From Allolobophora icterica (taxonomy: Eukaryota; Annelida; Clitellata; Crassiclitellata; Lumbricidae): a stretch of 64,000 nucleotides of DNA. The position numbers were made by a program, and so were the translations under genes. Under the pieces are notes generated by a model. It was not told the origin of the DNA. It saw nothing but the letters and a program-made list of their open reading frames with translations, and searched no databases. Location: NCBI GenBank assembly GCA_963556255.1, contig OY744609.1, positions 16,415,386-16,479,385 on the forward strand. The letters run 5' to 3'. This document shows positions 42,231 to 53,488 of this stretch, in pieces; the stretch's first letter is position 1, and every line of letters starts with the position of its first letter.

Positions 42231-42727
42231 TTAATGCAGATTTTGCAAAAGATACCCAGACGAAAGCCAAAAAACAAAGATCTAGTTACAAAACCAGCTG
42301 TAGCAACACTGACCTCCAATTCTTATTATGAGCACTTTATTACGCCCGAAGGCAGAAAGAACAAGTCAAATAACACAGTAGTAAAACATACACACTGCAT
42401 AAACCGCACAAACTGCATATCCATACTGCATCATATAACGACGTTGTTGCAAAAATAACGATTACGTGGTAGTCGTCTCCATGGATTTTTCGAAAGCATT
42501 TGATACCATCCGCCATTCATCGCTTGCCGAGAAACTATCCGACTTGGACCTACCAGACACGATCTACAACTGGCTCATTAGTTACTTCTGTGATAGAAGC
42601 CATGTAACTAGGTTCGCAGGCGTTGACTCGGCTATTGCTTTCATAAATGCCAGCATTGTTCAGGGATCTGCTTTAGGTCCGCCATCATATGTTGTCGGGG
42701 CATCAGACCTCCATCCTAGAAACAACT

Positions 42728-45145
42728 TTCAAAGCTTCTGGAAAAATGTGTCTCTTGTCAACTGATCTATTACCTTGACTCTAACTCTCTTATGCCTACT
42801 CTTCAGCAGTGTGATTCTCCTTACAGATTTTATTTTAGTTATAGTTACAGTAACTGTTATAGTTAATGGTTTTTTATTTTAGTTATAGTTACAGTTATAG
42901 TTAGTATTATTTTTTAGTTATAGTTATAGTTATAGTTACTGGACTTTTATTTTAGTTAATTTTAGTTAGTACATAATTACAAGTGACCCAAATGGCACTC
43001 CTCCTGGTCCGTATATGGGGTCATCGATTAATTATGTCTGCAAATTTTAGGCAGTTTTTGATCTCCCCTTGTCATCAACTGTCAAACATTCAAGGACCCC
43101 CTAACAAAATTATGTCAAAGAAAATTACCAAACCCTCAGAATATTTCTATGACTCTAACATGCAAAAAACTGATATTGCCAAAAAACAAAACGTTGTTAT
43201 TCAGATTTTAATTTGATACTTAATGGCTACTAATGGATGTTTGACAGTTTATGACAAGGGGAGAAGAGCTGTCTGTCGCAGATATTTAATGGATTTTTCC
43301 AATTAAAAAATACAATCTCGTTTTCTTATAAATGTGTATTCAATTTGATTTTTATTATGAACATTTCTAATTTGAACATGATAACTTTTTTTATAATATT
43401 CCTTTTAACATAGAAAATTAAAATGAAAACAAGTTTCTCACTCTAAAATTAACAATCGAAAGAAAAAATGATCTTTCATCAAAAAGAACTCGAAATATTA
43501 GATTTTCGAAAAGAAACCAGAATATTCGGAAGGAGAATATGCAGCACATTTTCTCATTTTATCTCGCAACAAAATAAACAGGATAGCTTAAAACGAATAA
43601 AATATCGCGTTTGGTTAAATTCGCCATGTTTATCGATATTGCACTTTTTTTTATTTCATTAACGAAAATAGCGATGAATTTTCGTTAGTGTTATTTTCGT
43701 TATAGTTATAGTTATAGTTAATGATATTTTTTAGTTACAGTTATAGTTATCGTTAACGAAATCATTTTTGGTTCGTTAACGAACATTTTCATTATCGTTA
43801 ACGTTAACGAGAATCACACTGCTCTTCAGTCTGGGTTCAGGAAATTCTACTCGACAGAATCGCTTATACTGCGCCTTCTAGCTGAAGTATTTCAAGCCTT
43901 TGATCGTGGCCAGGTCACTTTACTTGCTCTTTATGATATCAGCGCTGCCTTTGATACTGTAGACCATACCATCCTCTTAGACCGTTTATCTAAATCTTTT
44001 GGCATTGCTGACTCTGCTCTTCTTTGGTTTCGCTCATTCCTTACTGATCGCTCTGTTTCTGTTGTTGTTGGACCTACCCGCTCTCCTTGGACCCACATCC
44101 CGTATGGACTACCTCAGGGCTCTGTCCTCGCCCCCTTCTGTTCATTTTGTATACCTCGAATCTAGCTGGGGTTCTTGGTCCAATGGGTGTTTTGTCTCAC
44201 CAATACGCTGATGACACACAGGCATACCTCCATGGTCCAGCCAACTCAGCTGCTCTTATGGTTGAACGCATCCTGGAGGCTTCCTCTGCTCTTGATCTCT
44301 GGTTGTCCTCAAATCGCCTTCGTCTTAACTATGATAAAACCAAGTACATTTGGCTTGGCAATCGTGTCCAGCTTGCCAGGATTGATGCTGACTCTCTGCG
44401 CCTCAGGTTTCCCAATGTGTACTTCTCCTCCTCTGTCCGTGATCTTGGATTTGTCCTAGATCCTACTCTTTCTCTATCTGATCATGTCAATAGTGTCTCT
44501 CGCTCGTGTTCTTACTATTTACGCCAACTTCGTGCCATTCGCCAGTCTCTTCCGCTGCATGCGATTGTGACCTTGGTTCATGCTCTGATCTGTACTAGGA
44601 TTGACTACGGAAATGCTGTCTATATTGGCCTGTCCTCTACTAACACATCTAAACTTCAGTCCATCCTTAATGCTGCTGCTCGCCTTATAGGGGGCATCAT
44701 GAAGTTTGCCCATATCTCTTCCTACATTCGGGACTCCCTTCACTGGCTTCCCATTCACCAACGCATTCAATTTAAGGTCCTTTCCCTCATGCGTAACTGT
44801 CTTGTTGGCTCAGCTCCGCTGTATCTCAGGGCTTACTGCACCCCAGTTTCCAGTTTGCCTGGTCGGGCCTCTCTCCGGTCATCTGCCCGTGGCCTCTTGT
44901 TAGTCCCTTGGATGCGCACTGCTACTGCCCAGTCCCGTAGTTTTGCGGTTGTGGGCTCTTCCAGTTGGAACAGCCTCCCTCAGGGCTTTAGGCTTGTCCT
45001 CCTCTCTCTGTCTCCTGCCCAGTCTCGCAAGCGCCTGAAAACATTTCTCTTAGTCAGTGAAGACACTGACACGGGTCGGGAGCGCCTCTGTTTATGAGTG
45101 GCGCTATATAAATCCTCGATTACAATTACAATTACAATTACAACT
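42728..45145 (+). pseudogene. LINE #2 (L2-like, AATTAC-tailed), inserted in LINE #1
   Basis: 5'-truncated at SKLLEKCVSCQLIYYLDSNS; continues after an inserted MITE with SGFRKFYSTESLILRLL, ISAAFDTVDHTILLDRL, YGLPQGSVLAP, a frameshift near 44130, YADDTQAYLHG, then an open 336-aa frame (44087-45097) through SSVRDLGFVLD, DSLHWLPIHQRIQFKVL and VVGSSSWNSLPQ. The 3' end is GAGTGGCGCTATATAAAT plus four AATTAC units. ACAACT is duplicated at 42722-42727 and 45140-45145. It is a dead copy with recognisable L2-type order. Confidence 0.88.
42807..43821. mobile_element. hAT MITE, TIR CAGTGTGATTCTC, inserted in LINE #2
   Basis: A 1015-bp element with ends CAGTGTGATTCTC and GAGAATCACACTG and the perfect 8-bp duplication CTCTTCAG (42799-42806 and 43822-43829). 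Subterminal arrays of AGTTATAGTTACAGTTATAG at the left and GTTATAGTTATAGTTA with GTTAACG at the right. No intact coding. Confidence 0.93.
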
Positions 45146-45999
45146 GCAATCACATCGACAAATATGCTGATGATACCTATCTGTTGGTTGGTTCGATGCA
45201 CCTATATATATCCACGGTTGAAGACGAGCTTGCTGGAATAGCGGAATGGGCTCTGAAAAACAACTTACGACTTAATGAGTCTAAGACGTGACAAATGATT
45301 GTCTCCAGGACCGCCGTCCACCGCTCAGCCGCTCCACCGTTCCTTGTCCATAAAGCCACCAGAGTTGAAGAACTTAAGGTTCTTGGAGTCACCTTAAGAT
45401 CCGACCTTCGTATGACTGCTGACGTTGAGTCTATACTTGCAGTTGGTTCTTCCTCTATGTATGCACTGAATGTGCTCCGATCACATGGTCCGTCGGTGTC
45501 TGCTTCCCAAGTTGTTGCCAAAGCGACTACCATTGCAAACCTTATGTATGCCTCGCCGGCCTGGTGGGAATATATCAGAGCAGCTGAACGCGACAGGATC
45601 GACCAGCTCATCGGGAGAATGAAGCGTCGCGGCCTTTTACATCCTTCGTCTCCTACCGCTGCAGAAATGGCTTCTGAGGCTGACGCTCGCCTTTTTCGGA
45701 CAATTCTTACTAACGAAAAACATGTATTACGCCATCTATTCCCCCTAGCCGACCTAGTGGCCATGTCCTCCGACCTCGTCCTCATGACTTTTCACTCCCT
45801 GGCAAGGATGACTCTAACTTTATACCTAGAGTTTTATATAAAAATATATATTGATTACTTAATTACATCAACTACCTTTATACAACTCATCTAATCCTTT
45901 ATAACTCGTGCAGAAACCATTTTATTGTATTCAAGTTGCGTTCTGACAGCTTGTGTTAATAATAAACGAAAATTGATTGATTGATTGATTGATTGATTG

Positions 46000-46530
46000 A
46001 TAAACCGAATTTCGAACGCACAAACTATGAAAATTAAACACAACATCAGAAGCACAAACTACGAAAATTAAACAATTTCAAACGCACAAACTAAGAAAAT
46101 GATCGTAAATGGGCCAAAATGGCAGTTGTGAGACTATATTTGCTATTAAAAATGACACGAGTTCGGAATCATAAAGGAAATGCTCTCCAAAGTAACACTA
46201 TAAAATATTTTTAAGAAGGTTAGATGTTGAACGAGCTATTCGCCAACAGAACATCATGCGACGTTTCTTAATAATGTGATGCAAGTCCAATCTGCACAGA
46301 TGAAGCCTTTAACAGATTCCCATTTATTATGAATACGTCATTTGCGTTCTCGTGGTAATTAACGTTCTCTGAAACGATTGTCATATTTGGGCTGTTTGTT
46401 TTGCGTCATCTTTCAAGCAGGCCGTGTATGACGTAGAAAGTGTAGAATAATAATAATCGAAAATCTCTACACAGGAATTTCGTTTGGCTGTTGCACAGCT
46501 CCTGTGATTCCATGTTCACTGCCTGCTGCT
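46000..46530. other. No gene recognised; short tandem phrase
   Basis: ACGCACAAACTATGAAAATT-like units occur three times between 46015 and 46100. Otherwise unique-looking. Confidence 0.4.
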
Positions 46531-46534
46531 CAGG

Positions 46535-46652
46535 AACCAGACGAAATGAATGGAACTTCAGCAGCAGCAACTACAGCATCGTCACCAGAGGATCAAGAGT
46601 CAACTATTCATCTGCCAGATGGCAGCACTGCTCTGAAACTGTGTTCTAGGTG
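46535..46652 (+). other. Possible exon (low confidence)
   Basis: CACTGCCTGCTGCTCAG precedes GAACCAGACGAAATGAATGG, and an open stretch starting MNGTSAAATTASSPEDQEST runs to TGTTCTAG before GTGGGG. Acceptor and donor are plausible, but I recognise no family. A second open stretch after an AG at 49361 (VPLDFLATSFLLEEDGRW) might be a partner exon. Confidence 0.25.
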
Positions 46653-47189
46653 GGGTGGCTTTTAAGTATTTCGTCTTGTTCTTTGCTTCTCATTTCGTTT
46701 TTCCCTTCACACAACAGGTACAGTTGCAGTGGCAATGATAGCAGATAGCACTTAGTCAAAAGTGTTTCAATCTTATTGGGAAATTTTAAGGGAATCTCTC
46801 AAGTTTTCAATTACTACCAAAAGATGATTAACTTTAAATTATCCCTAGGAATAGCTGCCAATATGCTAAACTTGATGAAGTGCACCATGTTAAGTTTGTA
46901 TTAAATTTACATTTACATTTACATTTGCCGTACCTTAATTACCTGTTTTCAGACTAACTTGCCCGTGTAAATTATGCCCCTCAGCTGAACTGAGATTAGA
47001 AATTAACTGGTCGGGTGACAGACTGATGTTGAATTAATCTTAAGTCGATTGTCTAAATTTTATAATGTCAATTTAAAATTGGTGAATTGATGGCATTTGT
47101 GATGGTATTATTGTGGTGTGAATTTGTTGATGGTAGGAGCCTGCACAGTTCGACTGCTTTAACAAAGAAATTAGAGAAAGATAAAGTTA

Positions 47190-48440
47190 AGTGGTGAAAT
47201 TGGAGAAAGACACGTCATTGATCCAGAATTAGAACTCTTGTGCAGTGTGTGATTTCCAAGAGCAGCAGATCTATACTGGACCCAGACTGGGACATAATGA
47301 ACAACCAGTTCATTTTGGTAATAGATCTGACTACCATCGGGTAATATCAAACCGTAGATCAGATAGGTTTGTCCAACCAATTGTTGAAGGTGGTGCACTT
47401 ATCCAACAGCCTGTACATAATTGAACTGACCAGCAACACCCTGGCACAATTGGATTCATCCAGCAGCAGCCAGGGTCAAAGCAAGCTGCCGATATATATC
47501 ATGGACTGAATGGGCCTGTACATCCTTACTCTGGATCAAATGGGCCTGCACATCCTTACCTGGACCAAATGGATCTGCCCAGCAACACCCAGAAGCTAAA
47601 GAACTCATCCAACAACATATAGGCCTACTGAATTCCAGCAACATCTGTTCAGATCTGAAAGCATACAACGCATAGCAGACGAACACAGAACCTCTGCCAC
47701 TGACAATCATGCGAGGGTTTCTGTAGAAGGTCCAGCCATCGGTCATGAACCACTTCTATTACGCCAAAGAGGCAGAAGAAACGACCAAAACCGAAAAAAA
47801 TAAAATAAAATAAAAAAGACATGGATTTCAGATCTGAAAGCATACAGTGCAAAGCAGACGAACAGAATCTCTGCCGCTGACCATCACACAAAGAAAGTCC
47901 AGTCAACGATCATACCAAAGATCCAGCCACTAGTTCATATGGTGCTTCAAAGGATCCAAACATAATTCTAGCAATAGATCTTACTTAAAAAGATCCACCA
48001 ACCTCAAATTCAGCCAAAAGTCATGCTTCAAAGGATCAAGCTTCAAAGGACCCGACTGCAAGTACAACAAAAGATCCTTCCTCCATCAGCCCAGCTCAAA
48101 GTTTAACCAAAATCTTCCTTCGGTCCAATCAAACAACTGACTGTTTAAGTCTCATTTCAAGTCCGGAAAAAGAAAACAAAAATAAAAAAAGGGATCTTTC
48201 AGATCTCCATGAACCTCCGCTGCTGACAATTGCATAAAGGTTTCTGTAGAAAGTTCAGCCAAAAGTCATGCTTAAAAGATCGAGCCTCAAAGGATCCAAC
48301 TGCAAGTACAACAAAAGATCCTTCCTCCAACAGCCGAGCTCAAAGTTTGACCAAAAAGCTTGCCTCAGACAGTCCAATCAAACAGACTGATTCTTGAAGT
48401 CCCATTTCAAGTCCGGAGAATGAACTCCATGGAGGTAAAC
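47190..48440 (+). pseudogene. Degenerate low-complexity coding-like repeats
   Basis: Open stretches interrupted by single stops read Gln/His/Pro-rich (IQQQPGSKQAADI, GPVHPYSGSNGPAHPY) and Ser/Lys/Asp-rich (ASKDPTASTTKDPSS, found twice: about 48025 and 48287). CAGATCTGAAAGCATACA also recurs (47649 and 47828). This looks like a decayed repetitive exon or an unknown repeat family. No domain is recognised. Confidence 0.35.
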
Positions 48441-48604
48441 AGTTCTCTTCTCCTCCTCGTCTATTTAAGATATTCTTTTATTAAATTTTTAAGATCTTGG
48501 AATGTCACGGTCTTTTGATTTGGCCAGGTTGTGCGATAAGATGTGTTTAGAATTTTTAGATACACAAGAATTTAAACCACTGGACGGATTGATGAAAAGT
48601 CAGA

Positions 48605-49135
48605 GTGTTAACATAACATAACATAACAAGGGTTTTAAGTGGTTCAGAAGACGTGTAGTGTGTGTTAGAACCACTGCAAATTTACCTTGAACGCTTAATA
48701 GCCCAATTTTCCTAGCTTCTTCTTAAAAGCTGTTATAGTGTCCACTGAGACAGTACTATCGTCCAAACCATTCCACAGGTCTACAACTCTTGCACTAAAG
48801 AATTTCTGCCCTAATGTTCCCTTCGGCCTCTTAAATAATTTATACCTGTGTCCCCGAGTTGCCTTGTTCGGTGCTAATTCAAAGAACCTCTCCCACTGCA
48901 GTGCTTCCTTTCCAGTGATAATCTCATAAGCTTCAATCAGATCTCCTCTGCTCCTCCTTTTCTCCAATGTTGTTAGTCCACACCTTTTCAACCTTTCTTC
49001 ATAGCTCAGATCCTTGTAGCCCCAAATCATTTTCGTAGCTCTTCTTTGTACTTACTCCAGTTTTTCTATGTCCTGTATCCATACCTGGATGCAGTATTTC
49101 AACTGTGGCCTAACCAGTGATTTGTGCAACCTTAT
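48605..49135 (-). pseudogene. CR1-like LINE 3' fragment with hairpin and (TTATG)n tail
   Basis: On the minus strand LHKSLVRPQLKYCIQVW is followed, after a stop, by QRRATKMIWGYKDLSYEERL, GLTTLEKRRSRGDLIEAY and FFSARVVDLWNGLDD, the conserved C-terminal block of CR1/jockey-group RTs. The 3' UTR ends in a stem-loop (GTGGTTCTAAC...GAACCAC, 48639-48674) and a (TTATG)n tail at 48609-48630. It is 5'-truncated, as LINE copies commonly are. Confidence 0.88.
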
Positions 49136-49559
49136 TATTATCTTTGTCTCTGGTGACTATTGTCTTTTTTATCATACCTAAAACGATCGCAGACCTGGTC
49201 AACTTAAGACTATAACATAAAACTTCTTGATGTATGTCAGCGTGATGCAGACCAACAGGGCTCGCACCAGAAAAAGATTTGAATTTTTCTTTCATTTCAT
49301 GTTAATATTTTGTCATAACGTGTAATAATAATAATCTTCATTATTTTACTGTGTTTCGATAGGTGCCTTTGGATTTTCTGGCCACAAGTTTCCTGCTTGA
49401 GGAGGATGGGCGATGGGATGGTTCCTCTGTGGCTCCATATTGTCGGGATTGTGTGTAGGGTGTGGTGTTCGATTTGTGTTTGTATTTAGTTTTTTTTATT
49501 TGTGTTTAGTTTTTTGTAGTGTATTTGTATTTTTTTATAAGTATTTAGATTTTTGTATT

Positions 49560-50165
49560 TGTGTTTAGTTTAGCGACAAAACAAGCAACAAAGCAAACAA
49601 CAAACGACAAAGTAAACAACAAAGTAAACAACAAAACAGACACGAAAGCAAACAACAAACGACAAAATAACAAAATAGACAACAAAGCAATCAAGACAAA
49701 TTAATCAAAAACTACACCCCTGCTGAGCCTCTGGCGTGGCTTAATCTCCCATAAGCTCGTTAAGGCAGTGGGGCCCCTGGCGTGGCTTAGAATCCCGTAA
49801 GCCCTTTGTGTAGTTTTTGTGTTTTTGTCCTGTTTGTTTTGTTGTTTATTTTTTTTATTTTGTCGTTTTTTGTTTACTTTCGCGTTTGTTTTGTTCTTTA
49901 TTTTGTTGTTTATTTTGTCCTTTGTTGTATGCTTTGTTGTTTCTTTTGTCGTTAAACTAAATACAGATGCAAAATCTAAATGCTTTGTAGTGTTAGTTTG
50001 TTTTTATTTTGTCGTGTGTTTTTGTGTCATGTGCTGTTTATTTTGTCGTGTTGTGTCTCTGTTTATTTTGTCGTTTGTATTTTGTTTGTTGTTTATTTTG
50101 TCATGTGCTGTTTATTTTGTCGTGGGTTGTTTGGTTTGTTGTTTATTTTGTCGTGGGTTGTAGCG
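49560..50165. repeat. Low-complexity inverted repeat (ACAA / TTGT)
   Basis: The left half (49570-49700) is built of ACAACAAAG/ACGACAAA words and the right half (49820-50165) of TTTGTTGTTTATTTTGTCG words, so the strands can pair over hundreds of bases. Between them are two direct copies of CTGGCGTGGCTTA (49731 and 49778) bounded by inverted AAAAACTACAC and GTGTAGTTTTT. Its open frames are artefacts of composition. Confidence 0.7.
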
Positions 50166-50169
50166 AGCT

Positions 50170-50740
50170 GACGGATTAGAAGGAGGCTCATAGAAGAGTA
50201 GATCAGAAGGGAGGAATTACAGTGTGGAATCATATCCCAAATCATCAACGAACAGGCGCAATCGCTACTCAAAAACTAATTGAGACACAGACGCTGACAC
50301 AAAAGTTCTTATAGTTATGAAAATGCAGACTGAATTCTACTTCTCTGTCGAGACGTTGATGGAGGCTTTTATTGCTGACGAAAACAGAATGACTGATATT
50401 CATCTGACAAAGATTCTGGTTTAAATTTTACAAATGTTTTCAGTAATTGGTGTACAACAAACAGAAGCGAAAAGCAGTTATTCATTTATTCATCCACTTA
50501 TTCCTCTATCCATCCAGCCGTTCATCCATCTATCTATTCATCCCTTCACTACATTCGTTCAATCATTCGTTCGTTCTTTTAACTGTCGATTCGTCTTTCC
50601 TTTCTTCCGTCCGTTCTTTAACTCTTTCATTCAGGAAACACTAAGAAACATTGGGAATAGCCAAGAAACATTGGGAAACACCTAGAAACATTGAGGAGTA
50701 TTGGGAAACACCAAGACATATTAAGGAGTAGGCCTATTGG
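50170..50740. other. No gene recognised
   Basis: Contains CATTCATCC-like and AGAAACATTGGGAA repeats (about 50630-50750). No domain seen. Confidence 0.4.
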
Positions 50741-50748
50741 GAAACACC

Positions 50749-50908
50749 CAGGGGCGTCTATTCCCCCTAAGTCATTGGAGCAACTTCCCATTTCCCCTCT
50801 TCTTCCCCCTCCCCTCCCCTAAAATGGTGGCACACACTGACGGATCTTCCCCACCTATTTCTTGGATGGAGCATTTGCTCCAAGGTTTCTGTGGTGTAGA
50901 CGCCCCTG
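50749..50908. mobile_element. MITE, TIR CAGGGGCGTCTA, right boundary copy
   Basis: Closely matches 41440-41606. The left flank is GAAACACC and the right flank is GATATTTC (50909-50916), the duplicate of the left flank of the other copy. Duplicated segmental sequence resumes directly after it. Confidence 0.9.
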
Positions 50909-51424
50909 GATATTTCGATGTGCCTTCTGTAACTGGAATATGTTATGGACAACGTTGAGTCTGGATTTAGACCTACATGGAGTAACCCAAAAGGGATGCC
51001 CGCAAAGAGGCCGAGATGTCACCCAGATTCGTAATAGGGAGTGTGAAGATTATGCGATTGCGGACGTCGGCATGTAAATTTGGTGCGTGGTTATTTCAGG
51101 GAGCCTGTGCAGTAAATACCAATTAATTATATAGTCAAACAGCACAGGGCCTACTGTCCTATACCGTTGAATCTAATTAGAGACCGGACGCGGCAATATC
51201 AAATTACTCAACAGAATTGCTAGCCTTGCAAATATGAACAGTGTAGCCTAATCTAAGCCTTTGTAGTAGCCTACGCTGGAGCGCAAATGTTGGTTAATGG
51301 GTTTCTGAATTCGAGCCCGGATGAGATCTGCGTGGATAGCCCAAGCCCACATGCCCACTTATCGCCCATCCAAAAATTGGAGTTTACAAATGTCTGTTAA
51401 GGGCTTCTGGCATCAGGCCCAAGT

Positions 51425-51482
51425 ATGTATGTATGTATGTATGTATGTATGTATGTATGTATGTATGTATGTATGTATGTGT
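51425..51482. repeat. (GTAT)n microsatellite
   Basis: About 14 GTAT units; copy 1 has only about three at 30168-30180. Confidence 0.95.
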
Positions 51483-51540
51483 GACATTTGTATTTGGTCA
51501 TGCACAAAGCCAATTACATTTTCATTTATTTCATTTAGGC

Positions 51541-52510
51541 CAGAGGTGGGCAAACTACGGCCCGCGGGCCGGATCCGGCCCGCCAACACTTTTTATCCGG
51601 CCCCACAATTCTTCAGAAACTTTAAAAAAATTCAGACCACTAGAAGTTTTTTCTTCGTTTTACTCAAGTGGCGCTGCTCTCTAACTTACTATTCCGGTCT
51701 CGTCTTTAAAAATAACTCTATGCATTAACTCTGCCGATCTGCCCGACTTCTCTGCAGAGGCTTTTGCACATGGTCTGTATACGCAGGAGTGAAATCCGTT
51801 CAAATAAGGCTAATGTTGCTTTCAAAGCAAATGAAAGAACAAAACTACGAGAACTTTCCTACCCTGCAGTTTGCAACTGCAGGGCAGGAAAAATATAGCC
51901 TTCAGCTGTTGTGTTTGACAGAAGAGTTCTCCAGATGATTTGTGGATTTTAAATCAAGTGACACGGAATTACTGTTGTGCTTACTATACCGTTCACATTT
52001 GACAATTAGCTCATTTACGGAACTTCAGCTGGAGTTAATCGACCCACAAAGTGACATTGTTCTCAAAGAACAGCTAAAAGGATCAGACCTGGTAACATTC
52101 TTTTCTTTGCTCAGGAAGGAAAAATTCTCAAATCTACAAACTTTTGCTTTAAAAATGTGTGTATTATTGGCATGCACTTAATTCTGTCAACAAAGATTTT
52201 CAACTATGAAGATTAACAAATCCAAGTAGGCCTACAGGTCTCACTGAAGTGATCTAAAGTTGAACTCAAACTGTGAATTGCAACCAGCGCAGTCACTCCG
52301 GAGTATGGGAAACTTGTTAATTAAATGCATGCATGTTCACAGTCGCATACATCTCATTAGTAACAGCCAAAGTTTATTTAATATATTATAATTAAGTAAA
52401 TGTTACTTTTCATGTTAGTCGTTATTAAAAGTTAAAAATTTGTTATCTGGCCCTCCGAATTTTTTGGGCGTTTAATGTGGCCCCATATGCAAAAAGTTTG
52501 CCCACCCCTG
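51541..52510 (+). mobile_element. hAT transposon, TIR CAGAGGTGGGCAAACT
   Basis: A 970-bp element with ends CAGAGGTGGGCAAACT and AGTTTGCCCACCCCTG and the perfect 8-bp duplication ATTTAGGC (51533-51540 and 52511-52518). It contains decayed hAT transposase: TELQLELIDPQSDIVLKEQL and QRFSTMKINKSK. The target lies within a TAGGCCTA octamer. Same family as 33954-34851. Confidence 0.93.
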
Positions 52511-52519
52511 ATTTAGGCC

Positions 52520-52920
52520 TATATTGTCATTTATGGCAGAACTTCACTGGCTCCTGCTTTCTTCGCGCATCCAATTCAAGGTCTCTGGTGCTCAACTTGA
52601 TTTCGCTCGAAATATATTTATGTGATTTAATCGCTTCACTCTGCTGCTTCTCTCCGTCCTCTTTGTTCCTCTGACCGTTTAGACCTCGTTCCCCGTGTCA
52701 GGACTTCACTGGCTCAATCTAGTTCTTTTGCTTCCATTAGCCCTGCCTTTTCGAATGAGCTTTCTCCGTCCGTTCGTTATTCCATTTTCTCAGGTAACGT
52801 CTCTTCCTCTTACCTTTCCTAAAACTTGTTTTTCTCTCGGGGTCTCTCACATTGGGGGGGGGGCTTCAGAATGGCTCTCCCACTAGAAGCGCTTTGTAAA
52901 TGTTCAAATACACTAGGCTA
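52520..52920 (+). pseudogene. L2-like LINE C-terminal fragment, copy 2
   Basis: Paralogue of 30241-30880 without the MITE and SINE insertions. Reads LHWLLLSSRIQFKV and VSGLHWLNLV with frameshifts and ends GAAGCGCTTTGTAAATGTTC. Confidence 0.75.
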
Positions 52921-52923
52921 TAA

Positions 52924-52927
<4 letters not shown>

Positions 52928-52980
<53 letters not shown>
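52928..52980. repeat. (TA)n microsatellite
   Basis: About 26 TA units directly before GCGCCTTCAAAGAGCC. Confidence 0.95.
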
Positions 52981-52981
<1 letters not shown>

Positions 52982-53488
52982 CGCCTTCAAAGAGCCTCAC
53001 GAAGGCGCTAAACGTATACCTACCTAACAGATTTAAACACATGCGACTTTAGGAATTTCTAAACCTTTTCCTGATCTGCATGCGGTACAAGAAGACTGCT
53101 CCAGTATGATGGTCCAACGCATGGGAAGGCACTTTGCGCCCGCAAATCAAGTCCCCACGAGCTGAAGAACGTAAGGATCGACGACCTGGCTGTCTGGAGA
53201 CGGGAGCACAAAGCTCTCTATGTACTCTGGGGCCGCGCTGACCAACGATGTTCGTCCCACGAAGATGATCTTGAGAAAAAAAGTGGGCTCGATGTGGGCA
53301 ACATAAGCCCACTTATCGCCCACCCAAAAGTCGGATATTGCATAATGTCGGTTTACGAGTTTCTGACCTCAAGCCTCGATGGATTCGATATTGGTAGCCC
53401 AAGCCCATGAGTCCACTTGGCTCCCACATAGTTGCGCCTCTGAATAGCGAACACTGTGAGAGGCTCTGTATAAATGTTTATATACAAT

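Larger units (their letters stand above)
42395..45998 (+). pseudogene. LINE #1 (TTGA-tailed), split by LINE #2
   Basis: The first part (about 42395-42727) reads ILHHITTLLQK, then after a frameshift NDYVVVVSMDFSKAFDTI and QGSALGPPSYVVGASDLHP. The second part (45146-45900) reads NHIDKYADDTYLLVG, LRLNESK, VLGVTLRSDLRM and RMKRRGLLHPSSPT. Joined across the insertion they give the order of a jockey/CR1-group RT with catalytic YADD. A stop (near 45289) and the frameshift inactivate it. The 3' end carries AATAATAAACG and about six TTGA units (45975-45998). The 5' limit is uncertain. Confidence 0.85.

Noticed and set aside
45177..45785. 202-aa minus-strand frame
   Set aside because: Antisense of the LINE #1 RT C-terminal region.
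49819..50163. Phe/Cys/Val-rich membrane-like frame
   Set aside because: Produced by TTTGTTTTGT low-complexity sequence; composition artefact.
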